Shown: piece by piece, positions 1 to 8,875 of the stretch
Layout of the letters: each line of letters starts with the position of its first letter
How positions within the stretch are numbered: the stretch's first letter is position 1
Assembly (NCBI GenBank): GCA_963707275.1
Contig: CAVPPH010000001.1
Span: 1-64,000, forward strand
Direction of reading: 5' to 3'
DNA from: JACKBK01 sp963707275
Lineage (GTDB): Bacteria; Chloroflexota; Anaerolineae; JAAEKA01
Length of the DNA stretch: 64,000 bases
Notes under the pieces: generated by a model
What the model was told of the DNA's origin: nothing
Database searches by the model: none
Seen by the model: only the letters and a program-made list of their open reading frames with translations
Translations under genes and position numbers: made by a program

Positions 1-949
1 ACGAGGAGGTGCTGGCCTGGTCTGGCTCAGATGGCCGGCCGCTCCTGGCTGGGCCGGCCCGCGACGTCTACGCTCGATATCTCAGAGAACGCCTATGTGG
101 ACGGCTGGGGCTGTCCTGTGGGAACGCCGCCCATGTGCTGTATTATGAAGTCGTGGACTCGCCCATCCGCACCGCCACCATCGACGACCTCGGCCGGCTC
201 CCCTGGCCCGAGCTGGCGCATCCGAGCCGGTTTGTGGGGCTGCGTGAAAGCGCTAAGGCCATCCAAGATGCCGGCTACGCAGTTGTGGCGTTAAGTGGCG
301 TATCGCCGTTTGAGCAGTCCTATATGTTCGCCGGGGTCGAGCAGTGGATGCTCGACTGGCCGGCGACCCCGATTTTCGCGCTGGCGCTGATGCGCAAGGT
401 CACCGACCTGCAGAAGGGGGGCGCGATCAAGCTGCTGGACGAAGCAGGTGACCATATTGACGTGCTCGTAATGGGCGATGACCTCGGCTCGCAAACGTCG
501 ACCTTGATTTCGCCCAAGATGTACCGGCAACTGATTAAGCCGTTCCACATCGAACTGATGACCGAGATTAAGAAGCGCACCAAAGCCAAGATCTTCTATC
601 ATTCCGACGGCAACATCTACACGCTGCTGCCCGACTTGATCGAGATCGGGGTCGATCTACTCAATCCGGTGCAGGTGAACGCCGGCGACATGGGCGACAC
701 ACGCGGCTCAAGCGGGAGTTTGGCGACCGGCTCTCCTTCTGCGGTGCCATCGATACCGGCTGGGTACTGCCGAGCGGCACGCCCGACGATGTGCGTGCGG
801 AGGTACGCCGCCGGATCAGGGACCTGGGGCCGGGCGGCGGCTACATCCTGGCGTCGGTGCACTGCATCCAGCCCGACGTGCCGGTGGAGAACGTCATCGC
901 GATGCTCGACGAGGCGAAGGCGGCAGGGAAGTATCCGATCCGTCATTAA
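1..949 (+). CDS. UroD-family (corrinoid/methyltransferase-type) protein, 5'-truncated and frameshifted
   Basis: C-terminal two thirds of a uroporphyrinogen-decarboxylase-superfamily protein. This family includes corrinoid-dependent methyltransferases. Recognisable segments are the entry motif VVDSPIRTATIDDL, the MGDDLGSQTSTLISP region, KIFYHSDGN and the tail CGAIDTGWVLPSGTPDDV. Two reading-frame breaks are visible. Near 110-125 the reading passes from the frame giving DISENAYVDGWGC to the frame giving AAHVLYYEVVDSP. Near 700 one base appears to be missing, after which RLKREFGDRLSF continues to a TAA at 947-949. The start lies upstream of the window. It begins a plus-strand catabolic cluster. 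Substrate is unknown; true UroD function is unlikely because the neighbours are sugar-metabolism genes. Confidence 0.7.
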
Positions 950-962
950 CGCGCTTTAACCT

Positions 963-1154
963 CACAACTGGGCGTTCGCTTAATTATGGTCAAGCTGAAT
1001 GTGTTATCGTCAACTAATTGCCGATTTTCATGCAAATTCGCGCAGATCGAAAATTGGATATTCGGTAAAAGCTAACAAGCGCCTACGAATATTCACCGAT
1101 ATCGCCGAATAAATTTCGTCTATTCAGCAAAAAATGAGCGAACGCCCAGTCACA
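963..1154. repeat. MITE-like inverted-repeat element
   Basis: A perfect 14-bp inverted repeat, ACTGGGCGTTCGCT at 967-980 and its complement at 1137-1150, encloses AT-rich non-coding DNA. The tetranucleotide CACA lies immediately outside both arms (963-966 and 1151-1154), as a target-site duplication would. It fills the gap between two catabolic genes. The inner part of the right arm (TTCGCTCATTTTT) is shared with the inverted repeat at 19245-19461. No coding capacity is seen. Confidence 0.55.
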
Positions 1155-1170
1155 AGATTGGAGAACCAAA

Positions 1171-1910
1171 ATGATCAACGTCGTCAAACAGAAGATGATG
1201 GCCGGACAGCCGGCCATGGGGATTGTCCTGGACATGGGCTCTCCGATCGTGGCGGGCATTCTCGCTCGTGCCGGCTTCGATTTCGTTTTGGTGGATTATC
1301 AGCACGGCGATTGGGACGACGCCACGGCTTTGGCTGCCTTCGGCGCCATCTCGCTGGGTGCTGCCGTGCCGGTGGCTCGCGTGCACCAGAACGATTACTA
1401 CGCCATCGGCCGGGCCCTGGATCGGGGTGCGCTCGGAATTGTCGTGCCAATGGTCAACTCACCAGACGAGGCTCGCGCCGCTGCCTTCGCAATGCGCTAC
1501 CCGCCCGCCGGCGGCCGCTCTTGCGCAGATAATCTGGCCGTCCACTATGGCCCCGACTACGACACCTGGGCGAACAGAGAAGTCTTCCTTGCCGTCCAAA
1601 TCGAGACCGCGCCGGCGGCCGGGCAGGCGGAGGAGATCATGGCGGTGGAAGGTGTCGACGCCTGCTGGATCGGACCGACGGACCTGGCGCTTTCGATGGG
1701 TGTGGTACCGGGCACCCGGGCGCACGAGGAAGTAATTCTGAACGTGTTGGATGCCTGCCGCAAGACCGGCAAGATTCAGGCACCTTTGCACCCGACGCAG
1801 TGACCGCCCGCCGCAAACTCGAGCAGGGGTTTTTGTTCGTGACCGCAAGCAGCGATGGTGCGTTGATCTCCGAAGGAGGCCACGCGATACTGCAGCAACT
1901 GCGCAGGTAA
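1171..1910 (+). CDS. HpcH/HpaI-family aldolase, frameshifted near its C-terminus
   Basis: Class II-type pyruvate aldolase/citrate lyase-beta family (2-keto-3-deoxy sugar-acid or hydroxyheptanedioate aldolase type). Family landmarks are MGIVLDMGSPIVAGILARAG, FVLVDYQHG (metal/base region), VPVARVHQND, GALGIVVPMVNSPDEA, AVQIETAPA with the metal-binding Glu, and ACWIGPTDLALSMG. The first frame stops at 1803 (210 residues). A one-base loss near 1780-1795 would restore DAVTARRKLEQGFLFVTASSD and end at 1908-1910, giving about the usual 245-250 residues. The ATG has GGAG upstream. It probably cleaves a 2-keto-3-deoxy acid from this cluster; the exact substrate is not determinable. Confidence 0.8.
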
Positions 1911-2045
1911 CCTTACGCTCTTCGTATTGCCAAGATGTAGAACAAAAAAGCGGCGAATACGCCCTTGGCAAGTCGGGAATTCCGGCGTGCAGGATTTGTA
2001 TTACGTCTTCGGCTAACCCCCTTGATTTTCCACAGGAGCATTCCT

Positions 2046-3039
2046 ATGTCACCCTTCAAAGTCGTCATCACCGATTTCGGCGACCTGGATCACAGCCTCG
2101 AAGCAGGTGTCCTCCACGAACTCAGGTCTCGACATCAACATTGTCCGTCTGCAGACGCGCGACCCTGAGGAATTGATCCCGCACGTGACGGACGCCGACG
2201 CTCTGATCGTGCAGTGGGCAACGATCAACCGGAAGGTCATCGAATCCATGACCCGGTGCAAGATCATTTCCCGCTACGGTATTGGCGTGGACATGGTGGA
2301 TCTGCAGGCCGCGAGCGAGCACTGCATCCCGGTAGCAAACGTTGCTGACTACTGCATCGAAGAAGTTAGCAACTCCACCATCGGCTTCATATTCGATCTC
2401 AGCCGCCGCACTGTTTTCTTGGACCGTCACGTACGGTCAGGTGGGTGGGGCTCATCCCGTCTCATGCCCTATTGGCCCCCGCCGCGCCTACGAGGCCAGA
2501 CCCTCGGTATCGTCGGGCTGGGCAACATCGGCCGGGTGGTGGCGCGAAAGGCAGGCTGTCTAGGCTTGAAGTTGCTCGGTACCGATCCCTATGTTCAGCC
2601 CGATCAGGTGGCCGATCTGGACGTGGAGTTGGTCACGCTGGATGAGCTGTTGCGGCGCTCGGATTTTGTCACCGTGCACTGTCCTTTGGTGGCCGAGACA
2701 CGCGGACTGATCGGCGCGCCGCAGTTGGCGCTGATGAAGCCGACCGCGTGCCTGATCAACATGGCCCGCGGTCCGATAGTGGTCCAATCGGCGCTCTACA
2801 ATTCACTGGTCAATCATACGATCACCGCCGCCGCGCTGGATGTGCTCGAACAAGAGCCACCCAACCCTGACGATCCGCTGCTGCACCTGGAGAACGTGAT
2901 CATTACCCCCCACGCGTCCAGCGGATCTGTTGAGGCAGTCATCCAGTTGCGTAGAGACACAGCCCTGAACGTGGTGGACATGCTGAAGGGAAAAAGGCCA
3001 CGCTCGATTGTGAATTGCAAGGCTTTGGGGTGGTGCTAA
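2046..3039 (+). CDS. D-isomer-specific 2-hydroxyacid dehydrogenase (SerA-like), frameshifted near N-terminus
   Basis: NAD-dependent 2-hydroxyacid dehydrogenase, phosphoglycerate-dehydrogenase type. The dinucleotide-binding motif GIVGLGNIGRVVARKAG is near residue 150. Catalytic residues are visible in MARGPIVV (Arg), DVLEQEPP (Glu) and NVIITPHAS (His). The N-terminal beta strand MSPFKVVITDFGDLDH lies in another frame; one extra base near 2120-2130 separates it from GLDINIVRLQTRDP. The ATG at 2046 follows AGGAG. About 330 residues once joined, normal for the family and without the SerA regulatory domain. It sits between the aldolase and the kinase and probably oxidises a hydroxy acid in the same pathway. 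Confidence 0.82.
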
Positions 3040-3152
3040 GTGGCGTAAAGGAAGAACCCGTTTATCGTTCTCACCCGTATGCTGATCGGGTCTATGTCTG
3101 CGCTTGATACGGCGCGCTTTGGGCGCTAGTCCCTGCGTTTCGAGGAGCAAGC

Positions 3153-4583
3153 ATGTCCTTTATCGGCATTGACCTTGGCACATCATTTATCAAGGGCGCC
3201 GTGCTGGATCCGGAAACTCTGGCAATCGGGCATGTCCGCCGCGTCCCGTTCCCTGACCCTTTGCCGGGCCTACCGCCGCTGCACCGCGAGTTCGATCCGT
3301 TTACGGTCCTGGACGCGACGCGCAGCCTGCTGGCCGATCTGCTGATCGCTGCAGGCGGATCTGTGCTGGACGGCGCCGAGGCGTGCGAAGGTATACTGAT
3401 GTGCAGCCAGATGCACGGCCTGGTGTTTACCACTGAGCAAGGGGAGCCGCGCTCAAACTTGGTGAACTGGCAAGATCAACGCGTGCTTGAACCACATCCC
3501 TCCGGCCAGGGGACCTACCTCGACGCGCTTGCACGACAGATCACGCCGGACGAATTGCGCCAGCTTGGCAACGAACTGCACCCGGGCCAGCCGTCCGGTG
3601 TCCTCTTCTGGTTGGCTGAGCAGGGCCGGCTGCCCGCTGCCGATCTGATCCTGTCCTCGCTGCCCGACTTTGTGCTCGGCAACCTGTGTGGCACGATCCC
3701 TACGATCGAAGCGACCAACGCTGCGGCCCATGGAGCGCTCAATCGGGAGACCGTGGATTGGCACAACGGGGTCATTGGCAAGCTAGGACTTGACGGTCTG
3801 CGCTGGCCGCTGTTGCGGCAGCAGGGTGAAGTGGTCGGCATGTTCCAGGCGGGGAGGCGAGCGATCCCCTGTTATACGCCGGTGGGAGACTACCAGTGTG
3901 CGCTGGCCGGGGCGCTGTTGCAGAACGGCGAGCTTTCGCTCAACATCTCAACCGGCTCGCAGGTGAGCACGCTCAAGTCGACGCTTGAGTTCGGCGACTA
4001 TCAGACCCGTCCTTTTTTCGATGGCCGCTTCCTGGCAACCATTACCCACATCCCGGCCGGCCGCGCCCTGGCCGCCCTGGTCAGGCTGCTTACAGAGTTG
4101 GCAGTGGGGCAAGGGGTGACTCTGCCGGAGCCATGGCAGTATATCTCACGGATGGTCAGTCAGACAGGGCCGACGCAAATCCGCGCCAACCTGGCCTTCT
4201 TCACTTCATCCTGTGGCGATCACGGCGAGTTCACGAACGTGCGTGAAGAGGAACTGACCGTCGGCCATCTTTTCCGCGCCGCGTTTCAGAACATGACCGA
4301 CAATTACTATGGCTCGGCGCAGCGACTGTTCGCCGGCGGAACGGATGGGACGCCGCCCTGGTGCAACCTGGTCTTTTCCGGCGGATTGGTCCAGAAGATC
4401 GATACGCTACGTGATCTGATCGTCGACCGCTTCGGCGTGGGCTATCGCGTTTGTCCGACGTCTGAAGACACCTTACTCGGGCTGCTTGCGCTCGGGCAGG
4501 CGTTCACCGGACGCACAACTTCCGTTGCGGAAGCTATGGAGCGAATTGATGCCGCGTATGACAACGACAGCGTATCGCGATAG
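3153..4583 (+). CDS. FGGY-family carbohydrate kinase (sedoheptulokinase-like)
   Basis: Intact 476-residue kinase of the FGGY/ASKHA fold, which phosphorylates a sugar or polyol with ATP in the cytoplasm. The N-terminal phosphate-1 loop is IGIDLGTSFIKGAVLD. The segment ILMCSQMHGLVF and NWQDQR resemble the substrate-binding part of sedoheptulokinase-type FGGY enzymes. NISTGSQVS is the phosphate-2-like loop, and FSGGLVQK near residue 410 is the adenosine-binding motif. The ATG follows CGAGGAGC. Position in a cluster with aldolase and dehydrogenase suggests phosphorylation of a heptulose or related ketose, but family kinases differ widely in substrate. Confidence 0.85.
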   Translation: MSFIGIDLGTSFIKGAVLDPETLAIGHVRRVPFPDPLPGLPPLHREFDPFTVLDATRSLLADLLIAAGGSVLDGAEACEGILMCSQMHGLVFTTEQGEPRSNLVNWQDQRVLEPHPSGQGTYLDALARQITPDELRQLGNELHPGQPSGVLFWLAEQGRLPAADLILSSLPDFVLGNLCGTIPTIEATNAAAHGALNRETVDWHNGVIGKLGLDGLRWPLLRQQGEVVGMFQAGRRAIPCYTPVGDYQCALAGALLQNGELSLNISTGSQVSTLKSTLEFGDYQTRPFFDGRFLATITHIPAGRALAALVRLLTELAVGQGVTLPEPWQYISRMVSQTGPTQIRANLAFFTSSCGDHGEFTNVREEELTVGHLFRAAFQNMTDNYYGSAQRLFAGGTDGTPPWCNLVFSGGLVQKIDTLRDLIVDRFGVGYRVCPTSEDTLLGLLALGQAFTGRTTSVAEAMERIDAAYDNDSVSR

Positions 4584-4658
4584 CGCGGAGGGAGCGATGA
4601 TCAGCACAGAACCTCCAAGCGGCCGAAAAGCAGAGCGACTCGGGATCGGCTCGGAGAT

Positions 4659-5948
4659 ATGAACGGGCTATCCTGGTCCTGTAACTGGCCGAAGATTTTA
4701 GGCGCCCAGGAACTTGTTGTCAGCAAAAAGGATAAGGGCATTCTCTGCGAACTGGCGAAACGTGTGGCTGACATCGCAGCTCAACCGAGACAAGAGAATA
4801 AGAGGAGGTTATGGCTCACTCATAACGCCCTCGGCGACACGCGCCCCCTGATCTTCGCCGATCCGGAAAACGCCTGGTATGAACTCATCCCGGCGGTTCG
4901 ACTGGAAACCGAAAGCAGTCTCGCACGATTGTGGGAATTCCGGCTGCGAAAGGAAATCTACTGGGCCGAGAAAATCGGCGATGACAGGGTCACCGAAGCG
5001 GCCTTTACCGTCTATCATATCTTTGATGAGAGCAGCCGTGGCCTCGAGGTCAAGACCGTCGGTGATAGTGGTGACGGAGCTTACCGCTGGGACTCCCCAC
5101 TCACGAGCTACGGTGACCTGGACAAGTTGAGCTTCAGGCGTATCAACATTAACTCCGAGAAAACGCAGCGACTCCATGAGCTTGCGTTGGAGGTCGTGGG
5201 GGATATCCTTCAGGTCAGGCTCGATGGAGTATGGTGGTGGTCGTTTGGGATGACATCCGACCTGATTCTTCTGCGGGGTTTCCAGCAGATGCTGTACGAT
5301 ATGTACGACAACCCTGAGGGCCTACACCAACTGATGGCTTTCTTGCGTGACGAGAACATGGCGAAGTTGGACTTCCTGGAGGCAAACGGGCTGCTCTCTC
5401 TCAACAACGGCGGTGATTTCGTAGGCACGGGAGGCTATGGATGGTTTGATGAGCTTCCCGCCCATGGGATAGACGTTGGGAAAGTGAGAGCCCGGGACAT
5501 GTGGGGCTTCTGCGAAAGCCAGGAAACCGTCGGGGTTTCACCGAAGCAATTTGAGGAGTTTGTCTTCGCCTACCAGCTTCCTATCCTTGAGCGTTTCGGG
5601 CTGAATATCTACGGATGCTGTGAGCCATTGGACCGGCGGTTCGACATCATCAAACAGATTCCCCGGCTCAGGAAAGTCACCGTGTCGCCCTGGTCGGATG
5701 TGGAACTGATGGCCGAGAGACTTGGCAGCGATTACGTCTACACCCGCAAAGTCAACCCGGCTGAGATCGCGGAGTACACAATCAACGAAGATCGGATTAG
5801 AAAGGGGTTGCGCGACATGCTGAGGGCAACGGCAAGAAACCACTGCCATGTCGAAATCCTGATGCGGGATATTCTCACACTGAGTGGGAACCCAGAGAAC
5901 ATCATCCGCTGGACTCAGATTCCGCGGGAAGAGAGTGAGCGTGTCTGA
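4659..5948 (+). CDS. Uroporphyrinogen-decarboxylase-like protein
   Basis: 429-residue UroD-superfamily member of the divergent group found in sugar and aromatic catabolic clusters. The C-terminal half is most typical: FGLNIYGCCEPLDRR, IPRLRKVTVSPWSD, and the final HCHVEILMRDILTLSGNPEN. The N-terminal 50 residues are poorly conserved and the true start may be later; an apparent strong Shine-Dalgarno AGGAGG at 4802 is out of frame with this reading, so no better start was chosen. Its stop converges on the minus-strand gene ending at 5986. Possible roles are corrinoid methyl transfer or decarboxylation. Substrate unknown. Confidence 0.7.
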   Translation: MNGLSWSCNWPKILGAQELVVSKKDKGILCELAKRVADIAAQPRQENKRRLWLTHNALGDTRPLIFADPENAWYELIPAVRLETESSLARLWEFRLRKEIYWAEKIGDDRVTEAAFTVYHIFDESSRGLEVKTVGDSGDGAYRWDSPLTSYGDLDKLSFRRININSEKTQRLHELALEVVGDILQVRLDGVWWWSFGMTSDLILLRGFQQMLYDMYDNPEGLHQLMAFLRDENMAKLDFLEANGLLSLNNGGDFVGTGGYGWFDELPAHGIDVGKVRARDMWGFCESQETVGVSPKQFEEFVFAYQLPILERFGLNIYGCCEPLDRRFDIIKQIPRLRKVTVSPWSDVELMAERLGSDYVYTRKVNPAEIAEYTINEDRIRKGLRDMLRATARNHCHVEILMRDILTLSGNPENIIRWTQIPREESERV

Positions 5949-5985
5949 GAAGCTCTCGCTTCAGGAGTGGCGAGTCGTCCGGCGA

Positions 5986-6969
5986 TCACGCCACTCGCAT
6001 CTCCAGGTGCCACTTGTATATCGCTTCAGCCCTGACCGTGGAGCACTCCCCACGGATGCGAGCCACGTCCAGTCGGTCAAAGGAAGCGGTCGCCGGCTCC
6101 AGGAAGACGCCGTAGAGATCCTGCCAGCCGCCCTCGTCAGGCAGCACCGCGAAATACGGGACCCGCTCGGCCGGCCATGACAGCCGAAGCTCGCATCCGC
6201 TGCGAGGATAGGTCAACCTGCACCAGCCCTCCGGCATCTTGCCTTTGACGAAGTACTTGACGGCGTTGGCGGCCGTCTTTGGTTGCATCCGGCGCAAATC
6301 ACGCCGACGACCGTCCGACAGGGTCGCGACCGGCCAATCGAACTCGTCGCCATAACGCCCCAGGCTGCCGTCGAAGTTCAATGCTGTGACGATCTTGCGC
6401 ACACCATCCGGCAGCGTCAGTTCCGCGCCTTCTTCCAGGTTGAGCATTATGTGAGCGGCCCACATGAAGTCTAGGTCGAAACCCGATAGATTGGTCAAAC
6501 GATAATCGGTATGCAGAGTTAAGTCATCGAAGATAGATACCCATTTCTCCAACCGGTACGGAAAGCGTACACCGTGAACGGAAAAATGTAGACAATCAGA
6601 GACCCGGTCTCTTCCGGAGACCGGGTCTCGTTTTGCAATCGTGCATACCCAGGGGATGCTCCACACTTCGCCGTGGTCCGGAATCGGCGTGCCGCGCCAC
6701 GGGTAGCCCTCATAGAAAGACTTGTCGATGCTGGGGAACATCTCGTCGAAGCCGGAGCATTCTCCTTCCGTCACGTAGCCGCCATCGTAGGGGGCGAGCA
6801 AGTACTTTTCGGCGGGCCGTTGCAGCAACAGCTCCAGGTTCGCTGGTTTGTAGATCAGCGAACAGAGCTTGGCCCCAACGCCTGGCAGAAATTGAGCGGC
6901 AATGGTCTCTGACTCCAGCGTGATCGCCAGCTGATCTTTGTAGAGTGTTGGGCGAATGGTGGGGATCAT
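5986..6969 (-). CDS. Aldose-1-epimerase-like (galactose-mutarotase fold) protein
   Basis: 327 residues of the galactose-mutarotase-like beta-sandwich superfamily. Visible features are the opening ITLESETIAAQFLPGVGAKL, GFDEMFPSID, PDHGEVWSIPW with the His expected in the sugar-binding site, and FMWAAHIMLNLEEG. Its start codon overlaps the stop of the upstream metallo-hydrolase by 4 bp (ATGA type), so the two are translationally coupled. A 31-bp palindrome (6599-6629) lies inside the reading frame between residues encoding TIAKRD and SDCLHF and looks like an insertion. It may interconvert sugar anomers or epimers for this catabolic cluster; activity is inferred from fold only. Confidence 0.65.
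   Translation of the reverse strand: MIPTIRPTLYKDQLAITLESETIAAQFLPGVGAKLCSLIYKPANLELLLQRPAEKYLLAPYDGGYVTEGECSGFDEMFPSIDKSFYEGYPWRGTPIPDHGEVWSIPWVCTIAKRDPVSGRDRVSDCLHFSVHGVRFPYRLEKWVSIFDDLTLHTDYRLTNLSGFDLDFMWAAHIMLNLEEGAELTLPDGVRKIVTALNFDGSLGRYGDEFDWPVATLSDGRRRDLRRMQPKTAANAVKYFVKGKMPEGWCRLTYPRSGCELRLSWPAERVPYFAVLPDEGGWQDLYGVFLEPATASFDRLDVARIRGECSTVRAEAIYKWHLEMRVA
6599..6629. repeat. Perfect 13-bp palindrome inside a coding sequence
   Basis: GAGACCCGGTCTC, a 5-nt spacer and the exact complementary arm form a strong hairpin within the epimerase-like gene. The reading frame is kept across it. Palindromes of this type are normally intergenic, so this may be a small in-frame insertion. Confidence 0.75.
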
Positions 6970-7757
6970 TTCCGATAGATGAACAGTTCACCCTGCGACA
7001 TCAGATGCGGACGAACTTCGGGCGCGAGCTCTTTGCATGCATCCAGGAATTGTGCTGGGCTACCGCCGTGCTCAGCAAACATCCAGAAGTGGCACGGGAT
7101 CGCGACCCTGGCGTGTGCGTCGTGGGCAAGCTTCGCCGCCTCGACGCCGTCCAGGTTGCCATAGGCGCCATTGATCGGCGGTATGATCACATCGATACCT
7201 GCTGCGAAGACATCCTGCCACTTCTCCGGGCGATACGCCGTGTCTGCCACCTGCCACACCTTAATGTCGCCCGACTGGATGATAAGACCCAGCGCCTCAG
7301 GCGCCAGGTCTCCGTGGTCGGCGTACACGCCCGTCAGGGTCACGTCGTCGTAAGTCAGCGTCTCGCCCTCGTGGATGATAGTGAAGCGATCTGAGGGCAC
7401 GCCCAGCTTTTCGAACTCCGCGCGGCAGTCGGGCGCGGCGACGAATTGGATGCTTCGGTTGTTGACCAGCACCGGGATCGAGTCGTAGTCGAAGTGATCA
7501 GGATGCATATGCGTGCAGACCACCAGATCGGCTTCAACCTCTTCAGGGGCAAGCGGCGCGGGCATGATACGCTTGAAACCATACCCCACGTCGCTCAGCA
7601 TTCGGTGGACGCAATCGCTAAGGTAGGCGTCGACGTACATGATGGTACCGCCGGGTGTCTTGTAGACAAACCCCGCTTGCGCCAGCCAGAGAATCGCCAG
7701 GCTGCCGGGCTCCACATGAAGATCTTTGATCTGTGAGGCGAGTTTGTTGCTCATCAT
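6966..7757 (-). CDS. Metallo-beta-lactamase-fold hydrolase (UlaG-like)
   Basis: About 263 residues. The dinuclear metal motif HMHPDHFD is present near residue 85, followed by YADHGDLAPEALG, VADTAYRP and IPCHFWMFAEHGG carrying the further metal-ligand His/Asp residues. The fold is that of MBL-type lactonases such as L-ascorbate-6-phosphate lactonase UlaG. Adjacent in-frame ATGs lie at 7757 and 7754, after GGAG; the 7754 start has the better spacing. It is the middle gene of a three-gene minus-strand run behind the KDPG-type aldolase. Likely role is opening of a sugar-acid lactone; substrate inferred only from context. Confidence 0.75.
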   Translation of the reverse strand: MMSNKLASQIKDLHVEPGSLAILWLAQAGFVYKTPGGTIMYVDAYLSDCVHRMLSDVGYGFKRIMPAPLAPEEVEADLVVCTHMHPDHFDYDSIPVLVNNRSIQFVAAPDCRAEFEKLGVPSDRFTIIHEGETLTYDDVTLTGVYADHGDLAPEALGLIIQSGDIKVWQVADTAYRPEKWQDVFAAGIDVIIPPINGAYGNLDGVEAAKLAHDAHARVAIPCHFWMFAEHGGSPAQFLDACKELAPEVRPHLMSQGELFIYRK

Positions 7758-7848
7758 TCGCTCCAATTTCGGCGAGGTGTGAAGTCGAAATGTGAGGTTT
7801 TCGAAGTCTGAATGGCTTCGAAGGTCCTGTCTTGGTCTTGCCGGCGGC

Positions 7849-8520
7849 TCAGGCCCGGACTTCGCGGATCAACCCCAGGATCTCGGCCGTCCTGGCTGCC
7901 ATTGCATCGAAGTTGCCAGTGTCAAGATACTCTTTCTTGATAAGATCCCCGCCGATGCCGACCGCGGCCACACCGGCCTTGAACCAGGCAGCGAGACTCT
8001 CCTGAGTTGCTTGCACCCCGCCAGTCGGCATGATGCGCGTCCATGGGCAGGGGCCAAGGATCGCCTTGACAAACGAAGGGCCGCCTACCGAACCGCCGGG
8101 AAACATCTTGACGATCTCCACTCCCAGTTCCTCGGCGTCGGCGATTTCCGTAGCGCTGCCGCACCCGGGACTGTAGGGGATCTTGCGCCGGTTGCAGAAG
8201 CGGGCGACTTCCGGATTCAAGTTAGGACCGACTATGAAATTGGCCCCGTAGGTCAAATAGAGCGCTGCAGTTGGAGCGTCCATAATGGAGCCAACGCCCA
8301 GGATCAAGTTGGGAAGCTCCCGTTGGCAATACCTGGAAAGCTCTTTGAAAACCTCCGGCGCAAAATCGCCGCGATTGGTGAACTCCAGAAGCTGACAGCC
8401 ACCGGTCGAGATTGCCCATGCGATCTTCCTGGCCACCTCCGGGTCGGCGTTGTAGAAGATTGGCACCAAGCCGGTATTGACGATCGTGTTTAGTACTTCA
8501 AGCCGGGTGAATCTTGCCAT
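7849..8520 (-). CDS. KDPG/KHG-type 2-keto-3-deoxy sugar-acid aldolase
   Basis: Class I aldolase of the Eda family, which splits 2-keto-3-deoxy-6-phosphogluconate or 4-hydroxy-2-oxoglutarate into pyruvate and an aldehyde. Motifs are GLVPIFYN, TGGCQLLEFTNRGDFAPEVF with the catalytic Glu, GVGSIMDAPTAALYLTYGANFIVGPNLN, the Schiff-base-region Lys in EIVKMFPGGSVGGPSFVKAILGP, and PTGGVQ. The start at 8520 was chosen because AAGGAG precedes it; a longer reading to 8661 has no family similarity. 224 residues, normal. It is the first gene of the minus-strand operon with the MBL hydrolase and epimerase-like genes. Confidence 0.85.
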   Translation of the reverse strand: MARFTRLEVLNTIVNTGLVPIFYNADPEVARKIAWAISTGGCQLLEFTNRGDFAPEVFKELSRYCQRELPNLILGVGSIMDAPTAALYLTYGANFIVGPNLNPEVARFCNRRKIPYSPGCGSATEIADAEELGVEIVKMFPGGSVGGPSFVKAILGPCPWTRIMPTGGVQATQESLAAWFKAGVAAVGIGGDLIKKEYLDTGNFDAMAARTAEILGLIREVRA

Positions 8521-8682
8521 GTTCTCCTTGCAACGGTCAGTTGGTCGACCGTCCGCAAAATAACGCCTGCCAAGAAGCTGCGTCAGGGGAAACTTGCCGG
8601 GCCGGCGGTCGCGCTGGGGACTGTAGATGTAGGGCTTCTTCAGGGATCCCAGTGGGACCATGAATTGCTAGCGATCTACAGT

Positions 8683-8695
8683 CTGTAGTATACAG
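8683..8695. promoter_or_regulatory. Possible GntR-type operator
   Basis: CTGTAGTATACAG is a perfect 5-3-5 palindrome about 165 bp upstream of the KDPG-aldolase start. GntR-family regulators of sugar-acid genes bind palindromes of this shape. No regulator gene is visible nearby. Confidence 0.3.
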
Positions 8696-8875
8696 TTTGT
8701 GGAAAAGACTTGTCAAAACTGGTCTGCTGGAAAGCCCAACTACAACATCCGCGCCAACAATTCATATACGTTTTGTCGTATCGGTGAGCTTCACAAAGAT
8801 TTTCGCACCGGCAACGACGTGAGAAAATGCGGCCCAAATCGCTTATGTGAATTAAAGTTCTCGCTCTTGAAACGC

